Program-made: the position numbers and the translations under genes
Source of the DNA: Oceanobacillus senegalensis
GTDB lineage: Bacteria > Bacillota > Bacilli > Bacillales > Amphibacillaceae
NCBI RefSeq assembly: GCF_900176885.1
Contig: NZ_LT839648.1
Location: 3,508,039-3,572,038 of the forward strand
Direction: 5' to 3'
Length of the DNA stretch: 64,000 bases
The notes under the pieces: generated by a model
What the model was told of the DNA's origin: nothing
Database searches by the model: none
Seen by the model: the letters and a program-made list of their open reading frames with translations, nothing else
In this document: piece after piece, positions 51,748 to 60,667 of the stretch
Layout: the number at the start of each line of letters is the position of its first letter
How positions within the stretch are numbered: the stretch's first letter is position 1

Positions 51748-52053
51748 TTGGATGAGAAATTTTTACATGATCACCCAAGTAAGCCAAGGACGAAAAATGA
51801 AATACAAAAAATAACGAATCGTTTAAAGCGAATAGAAGGTCAAGTACGTGGAGTACAGAAAATGGTAGAAGATGATCGATATTGTATGGATATTTTAGTA
51901 CAAATCAGTGCCATTCAATCTGCACTAAAAAATGTAGGTTTTTCAATCACAGAAAGACATATTAACCATTGTGTCAGTGATGCAATCAAACATGGTGAGG
52001 GAAAAGAAACGATTGAGGAACTACTGAATGTCATGAAACAATTTTCCAAGTAA
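51748..52053 (+). CDS. csoR: Copper-sensing repressor CsoR
   Basis: A 101-residue all-helical repressor. Cu(I) ligands are the Cys in DDRYCMDIL (about residue 46) and His/Cys in ERHINHCVSD (about 71/75), the C-H-C set of CsoR. The TTG at 51748 follows AAAAGGAAGTG and gives the B. subtilis length (101 aa). Starts further upstream would fall within the promoter. It is followed 12 bases later by copA. Confidence 0.93.
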   Translation: MDEKFLHDHPSKPRTKNEIQKITNRLKRIEGQVRGVQKMVEDDRYCMDILVQISAIQSALKNVGFSITERHINHCVSDAIKHGEGKETIEELLNVMKQFSK

Positions 52054-52065
52054 GGGGGGATACTC

Positions 52066-54450
52066 ATGAATGGTACAAATCATGCAACACTTGGTGTCAC
52101 AGGAATGACTTGTGCAGCTTGTTCGAACCGTGTTGAGAAGGTTTTAAATAAAATGGATGGTGTCGATGCTCAAGTTAATCTCACAACAGAAAAGGCAACT
52201 GTGAATTATGACCCTGAAAAAACTTCCATAGAGGATATTACGAAAAAAATAGAGGACATTGGCTATGGCGTTTTATTCGAAAAGGCTGACCTTGATGTCT
52301 TTGGAATGACTTGTGCAGCATGCTCTAATCGTATTGAAAAGGTTTTGAACAAGCAAAGTGGGGTAAAGCTTGCAACAGTAAACTTAACGACAGAGAGTGC
52401 TCAAATTGAATACAACCCTGGTTTAGTTGATATAAAAACTTTGATAGATAGGATTAAAAATATCGGCTATGATGCTAAACCAAAGGCAGAAGTGGAAGAA
52501 AAGCAAACAAATAAAGAAAAAGAATTGAAAAGTATGAAGACAAAATTACTCCTATCAGCCATTTTATCTGCACCATTATTAATAACGATGCTTGTTCATT
52601 TATTTGGCATGAATATTCCAGATATATTCATGAATCCATGGTTCCAATTTATTTTAGCAACACCTGTTCAATTTATCATTGGATGGCAATTTTATGTTGG
52701 TGCATATAAGAACTTGAAAAATGGTGGAGCAAACATGGATGTGCTTGTCGCATTAGGTACAAGTGCAGCTTACTTTTATAGTCTTTATGAAGCAATAAAA
52801 ACAATTGGAAATCCTGAGTATGTGGCCCATTTATATTTTGAAACTAGTGCGGTTTTAATAACGTTAATTTTATTTGGTAAATATTTAGAAGCACGAGCAA
52901 AAACGCAAACGACTAATGCTTTATCTGAATTACTTAACTTACAAGCAAAAGAGGCTCGTGTTATTAGAGCTGGTAAAGAAATGATGATTCCAGTTGAAGA
53001 AGTAGCAGTTGGAGATCGTTTAATCGTCAAACCGGGAGAAAAAATACCCGTAGACGGTATGGTGGTGAAAGGCAGAACTTCTGTCGATGAATCCATGCTA
53101 ACAGGTGAATCGATTCCAATTGAAAAAGATGTAGGTACAAAGGTAATTGGGTCGACTATGAATAAAAATGGTTCGATTGAAATGGAAGCAACAAAAGTTG
53201 GGAAAGATACAGCACTTGCATCCATTATAAAAGTTGTGGAAGAAGCTCAAGGTTCAAAGGCTCCAATACAACGATTAGCTGATGTTATTTCTGGATATTT
53301 CGTTCCTATTGTAATTGGTATAGCCATTGTTACCTTTATTATCTGGATTGCTTTTGTACAGCCTGGGCAATTGGAACCCGCATTAGTTGCAGCTATTGCT
53401 GTGCTTGTTATTGCCTGTCCATGTGCTTTGGGACTTGCTACTCCGACTTCGATTATGGTCGGAACAGGTAGAGCAGCAGAAAGTGGAATCTTATTTAAAG
53501 GTGGAGAACATTTAGAGGGGACCCATGAATTGCAGACCATTGTACTTGATAAAACAGGAACTATCACAAAAGGAAAACCGGAAGTAACTGATTTTTCTGG
53601 TGATGAAGAAGCACTCCAATTATTAGCAAGCGCTGAAAAAGGATCAGAGCATCCACTTGCTGAAGCAATCGTAGCGTATGCAACAGAGAATGACATGAAC
53701 TTTGTAGAAGTAGACCATTTCTCAACCATACCTGGTCACGGTATAGAAGCTACTATTTCAGGGAAACACATTCTTGTAGGAAACAGGAAGTTGATGAAAG
53801 ACCATCACATAGATATGGAGGGGTATGAAGAGGAATTAGCTGAATATGAAACAGCTGGGAAGACAGCCATGATGATTGCTATAAATGGCAAGTATCGTGG
53901 AATGGTTGCAGTTGCAGATACTATAAAAGAAACAGCACCAGAAGCTATTAGGGAATTAAAAGAACTTGGAATGGAAGTTATTATGCTTACAGGGGATAAC
54001 GAAAGAACGGCAAAGTCTATTGCAAGCCAGGTTGGAATCGACCGAGTAATTGCTCAAGTATTACCTGAAGACAAGGCAGAAAAGATAAAGGAAATTCAGG
54101 TTAAGGGTAAGAAGGTAGCCATGGTTGGTGATGGAGTGAATGATGCACCTGCATTGGTAGCAGCTGACATTGGCATTGCGATTGGAACAGGGACAGAAGT
54201 AGCCATAGAGGCTGCAGATGTTACGATTCTTGGTGGGGAGCTTTTACTTATTCCAAAAGCAATTAAAATTAGTCATGCAACGATTCGAAATATCCGGCAA
54301 AATCTATTTTGGGCTTTTGGGTACAACACAGCAGGAATCCCTGTTGCTGCATTAGGTTTATTAGCACCATGGATTGCTGGTGCAGCAATGGCATTAAGTT
54401 CCGTAAGTGTTGTTACAAATGCACTTCGTCTAAAGAGAGTGAAATTGTAA
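52066..54450 (+). CDS. copA: Copper-exporting P1B-type ATPase
   Basis: A 794-residue Cu(I) export ATPase. Two N-terminal heavy-metal domains each carry [10 protein letters not shown]. Eight membrane helices include the transport motif [13 protein letters not shown] (CPC). The actuator has TGES, the phosphorylation site is DKTGT, and the nucleotide domain has the SEHPLAEAI and [10 protein letters not shown] motifs. Transcription from the CsoR-controlled promoter is expected. Confidence 0.98.
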   Translation: MNGTNHATLGVTGMTCAACSNRVEKVLNKMDGVDAQVNLTTEKATVNYDPEKTSIEDITKKIEDIGYGVLFEKADLDVFGMTCAACSNRIEKVLNKQSGVKLATVNLTTESAQIEYNPGLVDIKTLIDRIKNIGYDAKPKAEVEEKQTNKEKELKSMKTKLLLSAILSAPLLITMLVHLFGMNIPDIFMNPWFQFILATPVQFIIGWQFYVGAYKNLKNGGANMDVLVALGTSAAYFYSLYEAIKTIGNPEYVAHLYFETSAVLITLILFGKYLEARAKTQTTNALSELLNLQAKEARVIRAGKEMMIPVEEVAVGDRLIVKPGEKIPVDGMVVKGRTSVDESMLTGESIPIEKDVGTKVIGSTMNKNGSIEMEATKVGKDTALASIIKVVEEAQGSKAPIQRLADVISGYFVPIVIGIAIVTFIIWIAFVQPGQLEPALVAAIAVLVIACPCALGLATPTSIMVGTGRAAESGILFKGGEHLEGTHELQTIVLDKTGTITKGKPEVTDFSGDEEALQLLASAEKGSEHPLAEAIVAYATENDMNFVEVDHFSTIPGHGIEATISGKHILVGNRKLMKDHHIDMEGYEEELAEYETAGKTAMMIAINGKYRGMVAVADTIKETAPEAIRELKELGMEVIMLTGDNERTAKSIASQVGIDRVIAQVLPEDKAEKIKEIQVKGKKVAMVGDGVNDAPALVAADIGIAIGTGTEVAIEAADVTILGGELLLIPKAIKISHATIRNIRQNLFWAFGYNTAGIPVAALGLLAPWIAGAAMALSSVSVVTNALRLKRVKL

Positions 54451-54500
54451 TGAATTTTTACCGGACATTTCGAACAATCATTTAAAGGAGGTGAAAGGCC

Positions 54501-54707
54501 ATGGAAAAATCCCTAAATGTACAAGGCATGTCATGTGGTCATTGCAAAATGGCAGTAGAAGGTGCTTTGAATAAATTAGATGGTGTGTCATCAGCGGAAG
54601 TGAATTTAGAAGCTGGTAAAGTGGTTATTGCTTATGATCATTCTAAAGTAAATGTTGAAGTCATGAAAGAAGCTATTGAAGAGCAAGGCTATGATGTGGA
54701 AGCCTAA
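54501..54707 (+). CDS. copZ: Copper chaperone CopZ
   Basis: A 68-residue HMA-fold chaperone with MSCGHC (GMSCGHCKMAVEGAL) that delivers Cu(I) to CopA. AAAGGAGGTG precedes the ATG. The order csoR-copA-copZ differs from csoR/copZ-copA of B. subtilis. The 50-base gap to copA contains CCGGACATTTCGAACA, a remnant similar to the 3' half of the TGTTCAAAA hairpins. Confidence 0.96.
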   Translation: MEKSLNVQGMSCGHCKMAVEGALNKLDGVSSAEVNLEAGKVVIAYDHSKVNVEVMKEAIEEQGYDVEA

Positions 54708-54722
54708 ATATAGGAATGGATA

Positions 54723-54766
54723 AACAGTTGATTTTCTACTAAGGAAATCAGCTGTTTTATTTTAGT
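54723..54766 (+). terminator. Terminator of csoR-copA-copZ
   Basis: AACAGTTGATTT / AAATCAGCTGTT stem with one G-U pair, then TTATTTT. Confidence 0.83.
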
Positions 54767-54948
54767 ATAATTATATATTCAAAAGGTATGAGAAATAATA
54801 GGAAATAGTCATGGTCGTAGAAAAGAAAAAATGTTCATTACTCTTAACCCATAATATTATTGTTAAAGAGACTTGTCTATACGAATTTCTTCTTTCAGAC
54901 ATAAGAATATAGTATGTAATCTGATAGTTCTGAAAGGGGTTGTAGATA

Positions 54949-55575
54949 GTGAATTTGGATAAGGGAGTTATGGAAAAGCTAGATAAAATAAGTGTATCCA
55001 AAGCCTCAGGTGCTGTGGAAGTAAGTAATCCTACACAATTTAAAATGATAGGGAAGGGACATCAAGGGGCCGTATTTCAAATAGATGATCATCGTTGTGT
55101 AAAAATCTATAATACCAAAATAGACCGAGATAGAGAATTGGATGCGCTACAACGAGGTAATCAAATCGGTATCACCCCAAAGGTATATATTACAGGAGAT
55201 AAGTTTATTGTGATGGAATTTATCAAGCATCCGTCCCTGTTTGAGTATTTGGATAATAATCCATTGGACAAAGAGTTAACAGGTAAAATTGTTGATTTAC
55301 TGGATTCATTTGAACAAATTGGGTTCAACCGTTTTGATCATTCAGCAAGGCATATCTATGTTGTCCCTAATGGGAAATTGAAAATCATTGATGTTGTTCA
55401 CATGATCAAATCAGAGCCTGTTATGTTAGCTAAGAAGTTATTGGGAGATTTGGGGGATAAAGCAGAAGACTTCATACATCTGGTAAAAGAAGTTAGTCCC
55501 AAATGGTATGATACATGGAAAAATCACCCTGATTATGATGGACTAATGTTTAAAATAAAAAATAAAGGGAAGTAG
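54949..55575 (+). CDS. RIO/YrzF-like protein kinase
   Basis: A 208-residue minimal kinase fold. A glycine loop IGKGHQGAVF lies near 34-43. The ATP lysine is K52 in CVKIY and the hinge is VMEFI. The catalytic Asp is D130 in NRFDHSARHIYVVPNG and the metal Asp is D148 in KIIDVV. All key residues are present, so it is likely active. GTG start at 54949 follows GAAAGGGG. It is convergent with the GH57/GT4 cluster, whose far end encodes a degenerate paralogue. The substrate is unknown. Confidence 0.8.
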   Translation: MNLDKGVMEKLDKISVSKASGAVEVSNPTQFKMIGKGHQGAVFQIDDHRCVKIYNTKIDRDRELDALQRGNQIGITPKVYITGDKFIVMEFIKHPSLFEYLDNNPLDKELTGKIVDLLDSFEQIGFNRFDHSARHIYVVPNGKLKIIDVVHMIKSEPVMLAKKLLGDLGDKAEDFIHLVKEVSPKWYDTWKNHPDYDGLMFKIKNKGK

Positions 55576-55596
55576 TAATTCCATTTTATACAGTAG

Positions 55597-55627
55597 AAAA
55601 GGTTCTGCCGAGGAGCAGAACCTTTTT
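55597..55627. terminator. Bidirectional terminator at the cluster end
   Basis: AAAAGGTTCTGC-CGAGGA-GCAGAACCTTTT, A/T runs on both sides, between two convergent genes. Confidence 0.92.
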
Positions 55628-55636
55628 ACATGGTTA

Positions 55637-56443
55637 TTATTTTTTCTTCTTCTTCTTTTTTTTCTTCTTTTTCTTCTTCTTGGAGTCCGCCTGTAAATTG
55701 ATATTTGGTAATCTTTCTCTCGACTCAAGTAGGTGGGTGACAAGTGCTTCTCTTTCTTCTTCCGTTACATCCCAGTCGTATGGTATCGATTGGATGACAT
55801 TCTGAATGGTTTCTTCTGGTAATGCCATAATATTTGTAATGGCTTCCTGAATTTTATTTTCACTTTCCGGCCAATTTAAAGACCATTTGTGAACATTGAG
55901 GTTGACATCCATATTCGGCATTTCTTTCAAGGCCTTTATATCCCATTTGGCTTTGGAGAAACAACGTCCGTGGTCAATCATATGAAGGAAATGCTTTCCA
56001 TCGCCAACGGGTTCAAGCAAGACATTGTTTTCTTTTCGATCGGTATTACCCACCCAAAGATCAAATACAACCATTTTGGCAAGTTGGTCGCGATTACTCA
56101 CTTTAATGTGTGCATTGTCAGATCTTCTTTCTAGCTGGATGCAATTTGGAATATATAAACTAGCGAATTGGTTACCAGATGTAAAGCCGTGCTTGGCAAA
56201 AACATCATGTTGTTTTATAAAGTCATCTGTTATTTCGATTACTTCAAAGGGAATCACGGGGAGCGAAAGAATCTCACCTAATTTGGTGGCAATGTACTCA
56301 TTTACGAGAATTCTCGTTCCAGACGGATTATTTTTAAACTTTACAACATAAGAATTTCCGTCATTAAAAAGAATGTGCTGAGGTTTGGAGTATCCTTTAA
56401 AGACGGTATCTAAAAGTTTTACTGGTTGTAAATTCTCACTCAT
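55637..56443 (-). CDS. HipA-like kinase with poly-lysine C-terminus
   Basis: A 268-residue protein resembling the HipA_2 kinase-like family. It has an N-lobe lysine in SYVVKFKNNP, VFDLWVGNTDRKENNVLLE as the catalytic loop (D128, N133, D135, N139) and MIDHGRCF with D157 as the metal-binding Asp. It ends in 14 consecutive lysines (codons AAA/AAG mixed) immediately before the stop. ATG 56443 follows AGGAGG and starts right after the GH57 stop. A more upstream ATG at 56491 lies within GH57. HipA-like stand-alone proteins in Bacillus are often uncharacterised; no HipB partner is present. Confidence 0.82.
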   Translation of the reverse strand: MSENLQPVKLLDTVFKGYSKPQHILFNDGNSYVVKFKNNPSGTRILVNEYIATKLGEILSLPVIPFEVIEITDDFIKQHDVFAKHGFTSGNQFASLYIPNCIQLERRSDNAHIKVSNRDQLAKMVVFDLWVGNTDRKENNVLLEPVGDGKHFLHMIDHGRCFSKAKWDIKALKEMPNMDVNLNVHKWSLNWPESENKIQEAITNIMALPEETIQNVIQSIPYDWDVTEEEREALVTHLLESRERLPNINLQADSKKKKKKKKKKKKKK

Positions 56444-56444
56444 T

Positions 56445-58409
56445 TTAAGATGAACCTCCTTCGTATGGTGATGAAATAGGTCCCGACCCAATAAGGATGG
56501 AACCTGAACTTGATGAAATGGTTAGTCCTAGACAGAAACCATGTCCGAAAATGGGAACACGTGGTATTCTCCATACAGTGTCCTCTGACTCTATCGATAC
56601 CCATGAAACCACGTTTCCATTTTGAAAGCCTCTTTTACTATCTATTTGAAATGGTTGAATCGATGAGCGACCTTCGCGTAATAATCGCAAATAATCTGGG
56701 GATAGACCAATATCAAGAGATAGGGGTAAGATTTTGGAGGGGATATGCTCATAGCTTATTAAGACTTCATTATTCCCTTTCTTCAGTAAATAGCGCTTGG
56801 TCATCCCCATGGCTGCACTGTTGGTTTGAATGTTTTTCAGTATGAGTTCGACTTCATTTTCCTTTATATTGAGAGATTGAATGTCATACTTGTCATGTTC
56901 AAAGCCGTAATCTGCTAATGCACCGGGGTGGTTCATAGGAACATCCATAAAATCATTTAGTTCCTCCAGCCAATTCCAGTCATCGGTAGGATTCCCAATG
57001 GTAAGATGCCCATCGTCTTCACTATAGAAAAATTGGTAGATAATACGCCCACCGAATTGTGGAGATATGACCGTTGCGCCATGATTATTTCGTAGTACGA
57101 TTTCTTGATAACCATCATTATCTATATCATCGATAAAGGCATGGACAAAACGAGTTTTCTTTCGGTCTATTTGCCACTTTACGGATTCTATCAAAACGGA
57201 AGTTGATTGTGCGTGGCTGGCAACCGCACGTGCCCAATGTGCTGGTATAGCGACAGGATTGTTGCTTTTACCAGTATGAACACTGTTAGGGGCGTCGTGC
57301 CAAGCTGTTTCGTACGTGCAAGCAAGAAAGTGTTTTTTAGCTAAATCTAATAAGGAAGATGGATAGGTGATTTTAGAAGCGGTTTGTTTATACATATCCC
57401 ATGTCTTTTCCAAAATGCGTTGATAAGGTGCCCATCCTTTTGAGTTAGCCCAGTTCATATAATCTTTACCGGCGTCAAACAAGGTTTCTAGTTCTCGGTA
57501 GGTACCTGTTCCAATCGATTGTTGGGAGGTAATGCTGATATTTTCCAACCAAGATTGAAGGAAAACGGCTTTTACCTTTTTTTTCTTTGTTAGCCATTTA
57601 AGAAACTGTTTATAATGGTTGATGGCCTCTGGGTTCCATGGTGGAATTCCGGCAACCTTTTCCATGTCGTCACCATAGATTGCAATGGCGTCTCGACCAC
57701 TTTCTATCTCGTGCTGTATTTGAGAAATGAGCGTATTCAATCGTTGCTCTTGCTCTTTGGTTTCCAATGGGATTACTTGACGTAATTGATCTGAAAGAGG
57801 CAGCGCTATTAAATGGTCACTGTCCTTTATATATTGAGCCTCGAAAAGTTCTGGAATAAAGGATGGATTTTGGTCAAATTTATTACGTGACCTTTTCGGT
57901 AAAAACAATCGATCATCCAATAATACATATTGAAAACCTCCATTGGAAAGGGTGGGATCTGTTATAACATGGGCTAGTTTTTCGGTGTTCCAGACTCTTT
58001 CAGGGACCCAAAAACCGGAAACATCCGATAGATTCGACCCAAGCCATTTATCGAAAAGGTACAATTCTTCCTCCATTTGCAAGCGATTGTGTTCGTCGTC
58101 GAATAGAGGCATAATATTTTGGGCATAAGTGGAACCAATGATTTCGATTAATCCAGCTTCTCTTAGCTCAACTATTTCATTCAGAAAAAGTGGATCAAAC
58201 CAGGCACATGCCTCGATGAATGTACCACTGATATGAAGGTGAAATGGAATATCATATTCAGAGTGTAGGTCAAATATGGCACGCAAACCTGAGGAAGCAT
58301 CTGGGGGACCAATGATTTCTTCGATTCCTGGACGATTCTTATACCCATTGGTGATTAGATATTGATTAGCATGATGAACGATAGCTATAGGAACGTGGGA
58401 GAGGCTCAT
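56445..58409 (-). CDS. GH57 alpha-glucan enzyme, 4-alpha-glucanotransferase/amylase-like
   Basis: A 654-residue GH57 family protein. Conserved regions visible are AIVHHANQY (region 1, near 9-17), GFWVPERVW with the likely nucleophile E137, and AIYGDDMEKVAG with D247/D248 as acid candidates. The latter resembles the YDDGEKFG of archaeal 4-alpha-glucanotransferase. A beta-sandwich C-terminal half (about 405-654, AFIDDIDNDGYQEIVLRN) matches that subgroup. There is no signal peptide, so it is cytoplasmic. It overlaps the upstream phosphotransferase gene by 4 bases. The exact activity (transferase, amylase or branching) cannot be told from sequence. Confidence 0.85.
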   Translation of the reverse strand: MSLSHVPIAIVHHANQYLITNGYKNRPGIEEIIGPPDASSGLRAIFDLHSEYDIPFHLHISGTFIEACAWFDPLFLNEIVELREAGLIEIIGSTYAQNIMPLFDDEHNRLQMEEELYLFDKWLGSNLSDVSGFWVPERVWNTEKLAHVITDPTLSNGGFQYVLLDDRLFLPKRSRNKFDQNPSFIPELFEAQYIKDSDHLIALPLSDQLRQVIPLETKEQEQRLNTLISQIQHEIESGRDAIAIYGDDMEKVAGIPPWNPEAINHYKQFLKWLTKKKKVKAVFLQSWLENISITSQQSIGTGTYRELETLFDAGKDYMNWANSKGWAPYQRILEKTWDMYKQTASKITYPSSLLDLAKKHFLACTYETAWHDAPNSVHTGKSNNPVAIPAHWARAVASHAQSTSVLIESVKWQIDRKKTRFVHAFIDDIDNDGYQEIVLRNNHGATVISPQFGGRIIYQFFYSEDDGHLTIGNPTDDWNWLEELNDFMDVPMNHPGALADYGFEHDKYDIQSLNIKENEVELILKNIQTNSAAMGMTKRYLLKKGNNEVLISYEHIPSKILPLSLDIGLSPDYLRLLREGRSSIQPFQIDSKRGFQNGNVVSWVSIESEDTVWRIPRVPIFGHGFCLGLTISSSSGSILIGSGPISSPYEGGSS

Positions 58410-59395
58410 TGATAACCACTCCTTTGTAAATATTGTTCACACTTGCTGAGGAAAGCATCTACAATATGAAATTTACCAGTATTTAAAACGCATAATTCAT
58501 AGTGTAGACTTTCAAACAAAGAACGAGCACTGTATAATGCAAGACGATTTAAAAATGCCTGTCGATTATAGGAAGGATTTAGTTCAAGATACTTTGTGAT
58601 AAAATGCTTGACCATTGGTTGAAAAAAATCAAAATCGCCTTTTTTAATAAAGCTACTTACCTGTATTTGACAGGCAAAATATGCTACATCCCAAGCCGGG
58701 TCTCCATCAAAATGGTGGTCAAAGTCAATCGCAATCACTTGATCCTTGTGCATAAAAACATTTTTAGTATGAAAATCCCCATGCAGTAATACTTCTTTAT
58801 CTGTATTTAGTCTTCCAGATTCTTTCATAAAATGATGGTACAGCTCTCTAAGCCTTGATTGTTCTTTTGGTATGCATTTTTCAAGGTCTTCATAAAAACG
58901 CCTTATATCAGAATTTGCCCTTGTTTGACTCTTTTTCCGAATTTCTGTAAGAGGAATGGCATGCATCTGCGACATCCAGTAAGCAATAAGAGAAGCCAAT
59001 TGTTTATTATCGACTTTTGGATCATACATCCAATCATCCACTGTTTTACCTGGGGACTTGGACATAATCATCAATCCCCACTTTTTTAAATAAGCAATCG
59101 GACGTACAACGGTAAATTGCGGGTTGGAACGAAATCCATTTTCCCATAAATACTTTAAAAATTGATAGCTATCTATTCCTTTTTGGACATTAGAATAGAC
59201 CTTTCCAATTAATGATTCTTTTTTTACTTCTCCAGTTGGCGTACGGTATGTTACTAGATATTCTGCAATCATTTTTCGTATTTTAGGGGTGGAGGAAACC
59301 AGATCCACTTTTATAACCTGTCTTCCGTTTTTATAATGATTCTCATATGCTGAACGAATCACTTTATTCGAAGGAAGTCGCTCTTTGTTTTCCAT
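58406..59395 (-). CDS. APH/CotS-like phosphotransferase
   Basis: A 329-residue aminoglycoside-phosphotransferase-fold protein. The Brenner motif is H205-G-D207-F-H209-TK-N (LLHGDFHTKN) and the metal motif is AIDFDHHFDGDPAWD with D224. The family includes the spore-coat CotS/CotI kinases and sugar kinases such as maltokinase. With GT4 and GH57 neighbours both readings are plausible. AGGAG precedes the ATG. Confidence 0.8.
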   Translation of the reverse strand: MENKERLPSNKVIRSAYENHYKNGRQVIKVDLVSSTPKIRKMIAEYLVTYRTPTGEVKKESLIGKVYSNVQKGIDSYQFLKYLWENGFRSNPQFTVVRPIAYLKKWGLMIMSKSPGKTVDDWMYDPKVDNKQLASLIAYWMSQMHAIPLTEIRKKSQTRANSDIRRFYEDLEKCIPKEQSRLRELYHHFMKESGRLNTDKEVLLHGDFHTKNVFMHKDQVIAIDFDHHFDGDPAWDVAYFACQIQVSSFIKKGDFDFFQPMVKHFITKYLELNPSYNRQAFLNRLALYSARSLFESLHYELCVLNTGKFHIVDAFLSKCEQYLQRSGYQ

Positions 59396-59428
59396 TCATC
59401 CATCAACTCCTTTCTTGTTTAGAAATTT

Positions 59429-59466
59429 ATCGTAGGTTAAGGGGCAGTAACACTCCCATCTCACAA
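59429..59466 (-). repeat. Dispersed repeat R3, partial copy 3
   Basis: On the minus strand GGGAGTGTTACTGCCCCTTA followed by ACCTACGATAAATTT matches 63245-63275. It occupies the 137-base gap between the GT4 and phosphotransferase genes, together with short GGGGG/CCCCC inverted segments. Confidence 0.7.
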
Positions 59467-59532
59467 TGGAGGTAACACGAACCATTTTAGGTGGGGGATG
59501 AAAGAAAACCCCCTGATGATTGAATGCCCACT

Positions 59533-60663
59533 CTATTTTAAAAGTTCCTTATATAATAGTTGGGTTTTCGCAGCTACATGTTTCCAAGACCAGTTCAGTG
59601 CTTCTTGTGCTCCTTTTTTCCCTAAGTCTTGTCTTAAATTCGTATCCCCAAGCAATTTGAGGATTGCTTTAGCTAGCTCTTCAGGTTGATTAGGCTCAAC
59701 AACAAGAACATTGTGCACCATTTCTAATGCACCAGTTGTACTACTAATGATGGTAGGGACTCCTGAAGCCATTGCTTCCAGTACGGTTATTCCAAATGGC
59801 TCGGATCTAGATGGAAGAACAAATAGTGTAGCATTTTTGTAGCAATCCAATAGTTTGTCTCCAAAAACGGTGCCAGGAAATTCTACCTTATCAGCAATCT
59901 TCCAGCGACGGGCTTTCAGGCGTAACTTATGGAGTAGGTCTCCGTCTCCTGCTATCATAAAACGTGTATGTTCACGTTCTGAAATAACTAGTTTCGCTGC
60001 TTCTAAAAAGTCCTCTGGTGCCTTCTGTCCAGTTAATCTACCAAGGAATAACACATAGCCATCCGTTTCTTGATAGTTTCGGTTTGCTAGCGGTCTATAA
60101 GAGGAGATATCTATCCCATTATAAATACTGGTAACCTGGTCTGGATTCGCTCCATACCGATTCACTAAAATGTCCTTTGTTCGATTAGAAACAGCAATCG
60201 TATGTGTTACGGTACTTAAAGCTTCTTGTTCAATCGTATAAACTGCTGGATTCATTGACATTCCCCCAGAGCGGTCATATTCGGTAGAATGAACGGTCCA
60301 AATGAAAGGAATATGATGTTTTTGAGCAATTTCCGTTGCGGCATAAACTCCCATCCAATCATGTGCATGAATCATATCGACCTCAGTTGGATCAAATTGT
60401 TTATTGAGCTGGTTTCGAAATTCCATCACAGAGTCCCACATGACGCTTCCTAAATAGGAATTATCAGAGAAAGAATGGCTCATTTGTACGTGATGAATGG
60501 CCATTCCATCGGGAGTACTAAATTCGAACTCTTTAAATTTAGGGAGATAGTATTCAATTTCTACACCAATATCAGCTAGTTCCTTTGTTAAAGCTTGGCA
60601 GTGGATGCCAAGACCTCCCGAAAACTGTGGAGGGTATTCCCAACTAATCATTGCTACTTTCAT
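59533..60663 (-). CDS. GT4 family glycosyltransferase
   Basis: A 376-residue GT-B fold glycosyltransferase. The N-terminus MKVAMISWEYPPQFSGGLGIHCQ is typical of starch/glycogen-synthase-like GT4 enzymes. LFLGRLTGQKAPEDFLEA opens the second domain, and the donor motif is SRSEPFGITVLEAMASG (E-x7-E). B. subtilis CotSA is also GT4, next to cotS. Here the SWEYPP-GGLG start and the GH57 partner point rather to alpha-glucan chemistry. Adjacent (4 bases) to the upstream gene. Confidence 0.87.
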   Translation of the reverse strand: MKVAMISWEYPPQFSGGLGIHCQALTKELADIGVEIEYYLPKFKEFEFSTPDGMAIHHVQMSHSFSDNSYLGSVMWDSVMEFRNQLNKQFDPTEVDMIHAHDWMGVYAATEIAQKHHIPFIWTVHSTEYDRSGGMSMNPAVYTIEQEALSTVTHTIAVSNRTKDILVNRYGANPDQVTSIYNGIDISSYRPLANRNYQETDGYVLFLGRLTGQKAPEDFLEAAKLVISEREHTRFMIAGDGDLLHKLRLKARRWKIADKVEFPGTVFGDKLLDCYKNATLFVLPSRSEPFGITVLEAMASGVPTIISSTTGALEMVHNVLVVEPNQPEELAKAILKLLGDTNLRQDLGKKGAQEALNWSWKHVAAKTQLLYKELLK

Positions 60664-60667
60664 CCCA

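Noticed and set aside
54461-54477. Fourth full copy of the TGTTCAAAA hairpin before copZ
   Set aside because: Only the CCGGACATTT-GAACA half is present and no 5' arm pairs with it, so it is mentioned but not listed as a separate repeat.
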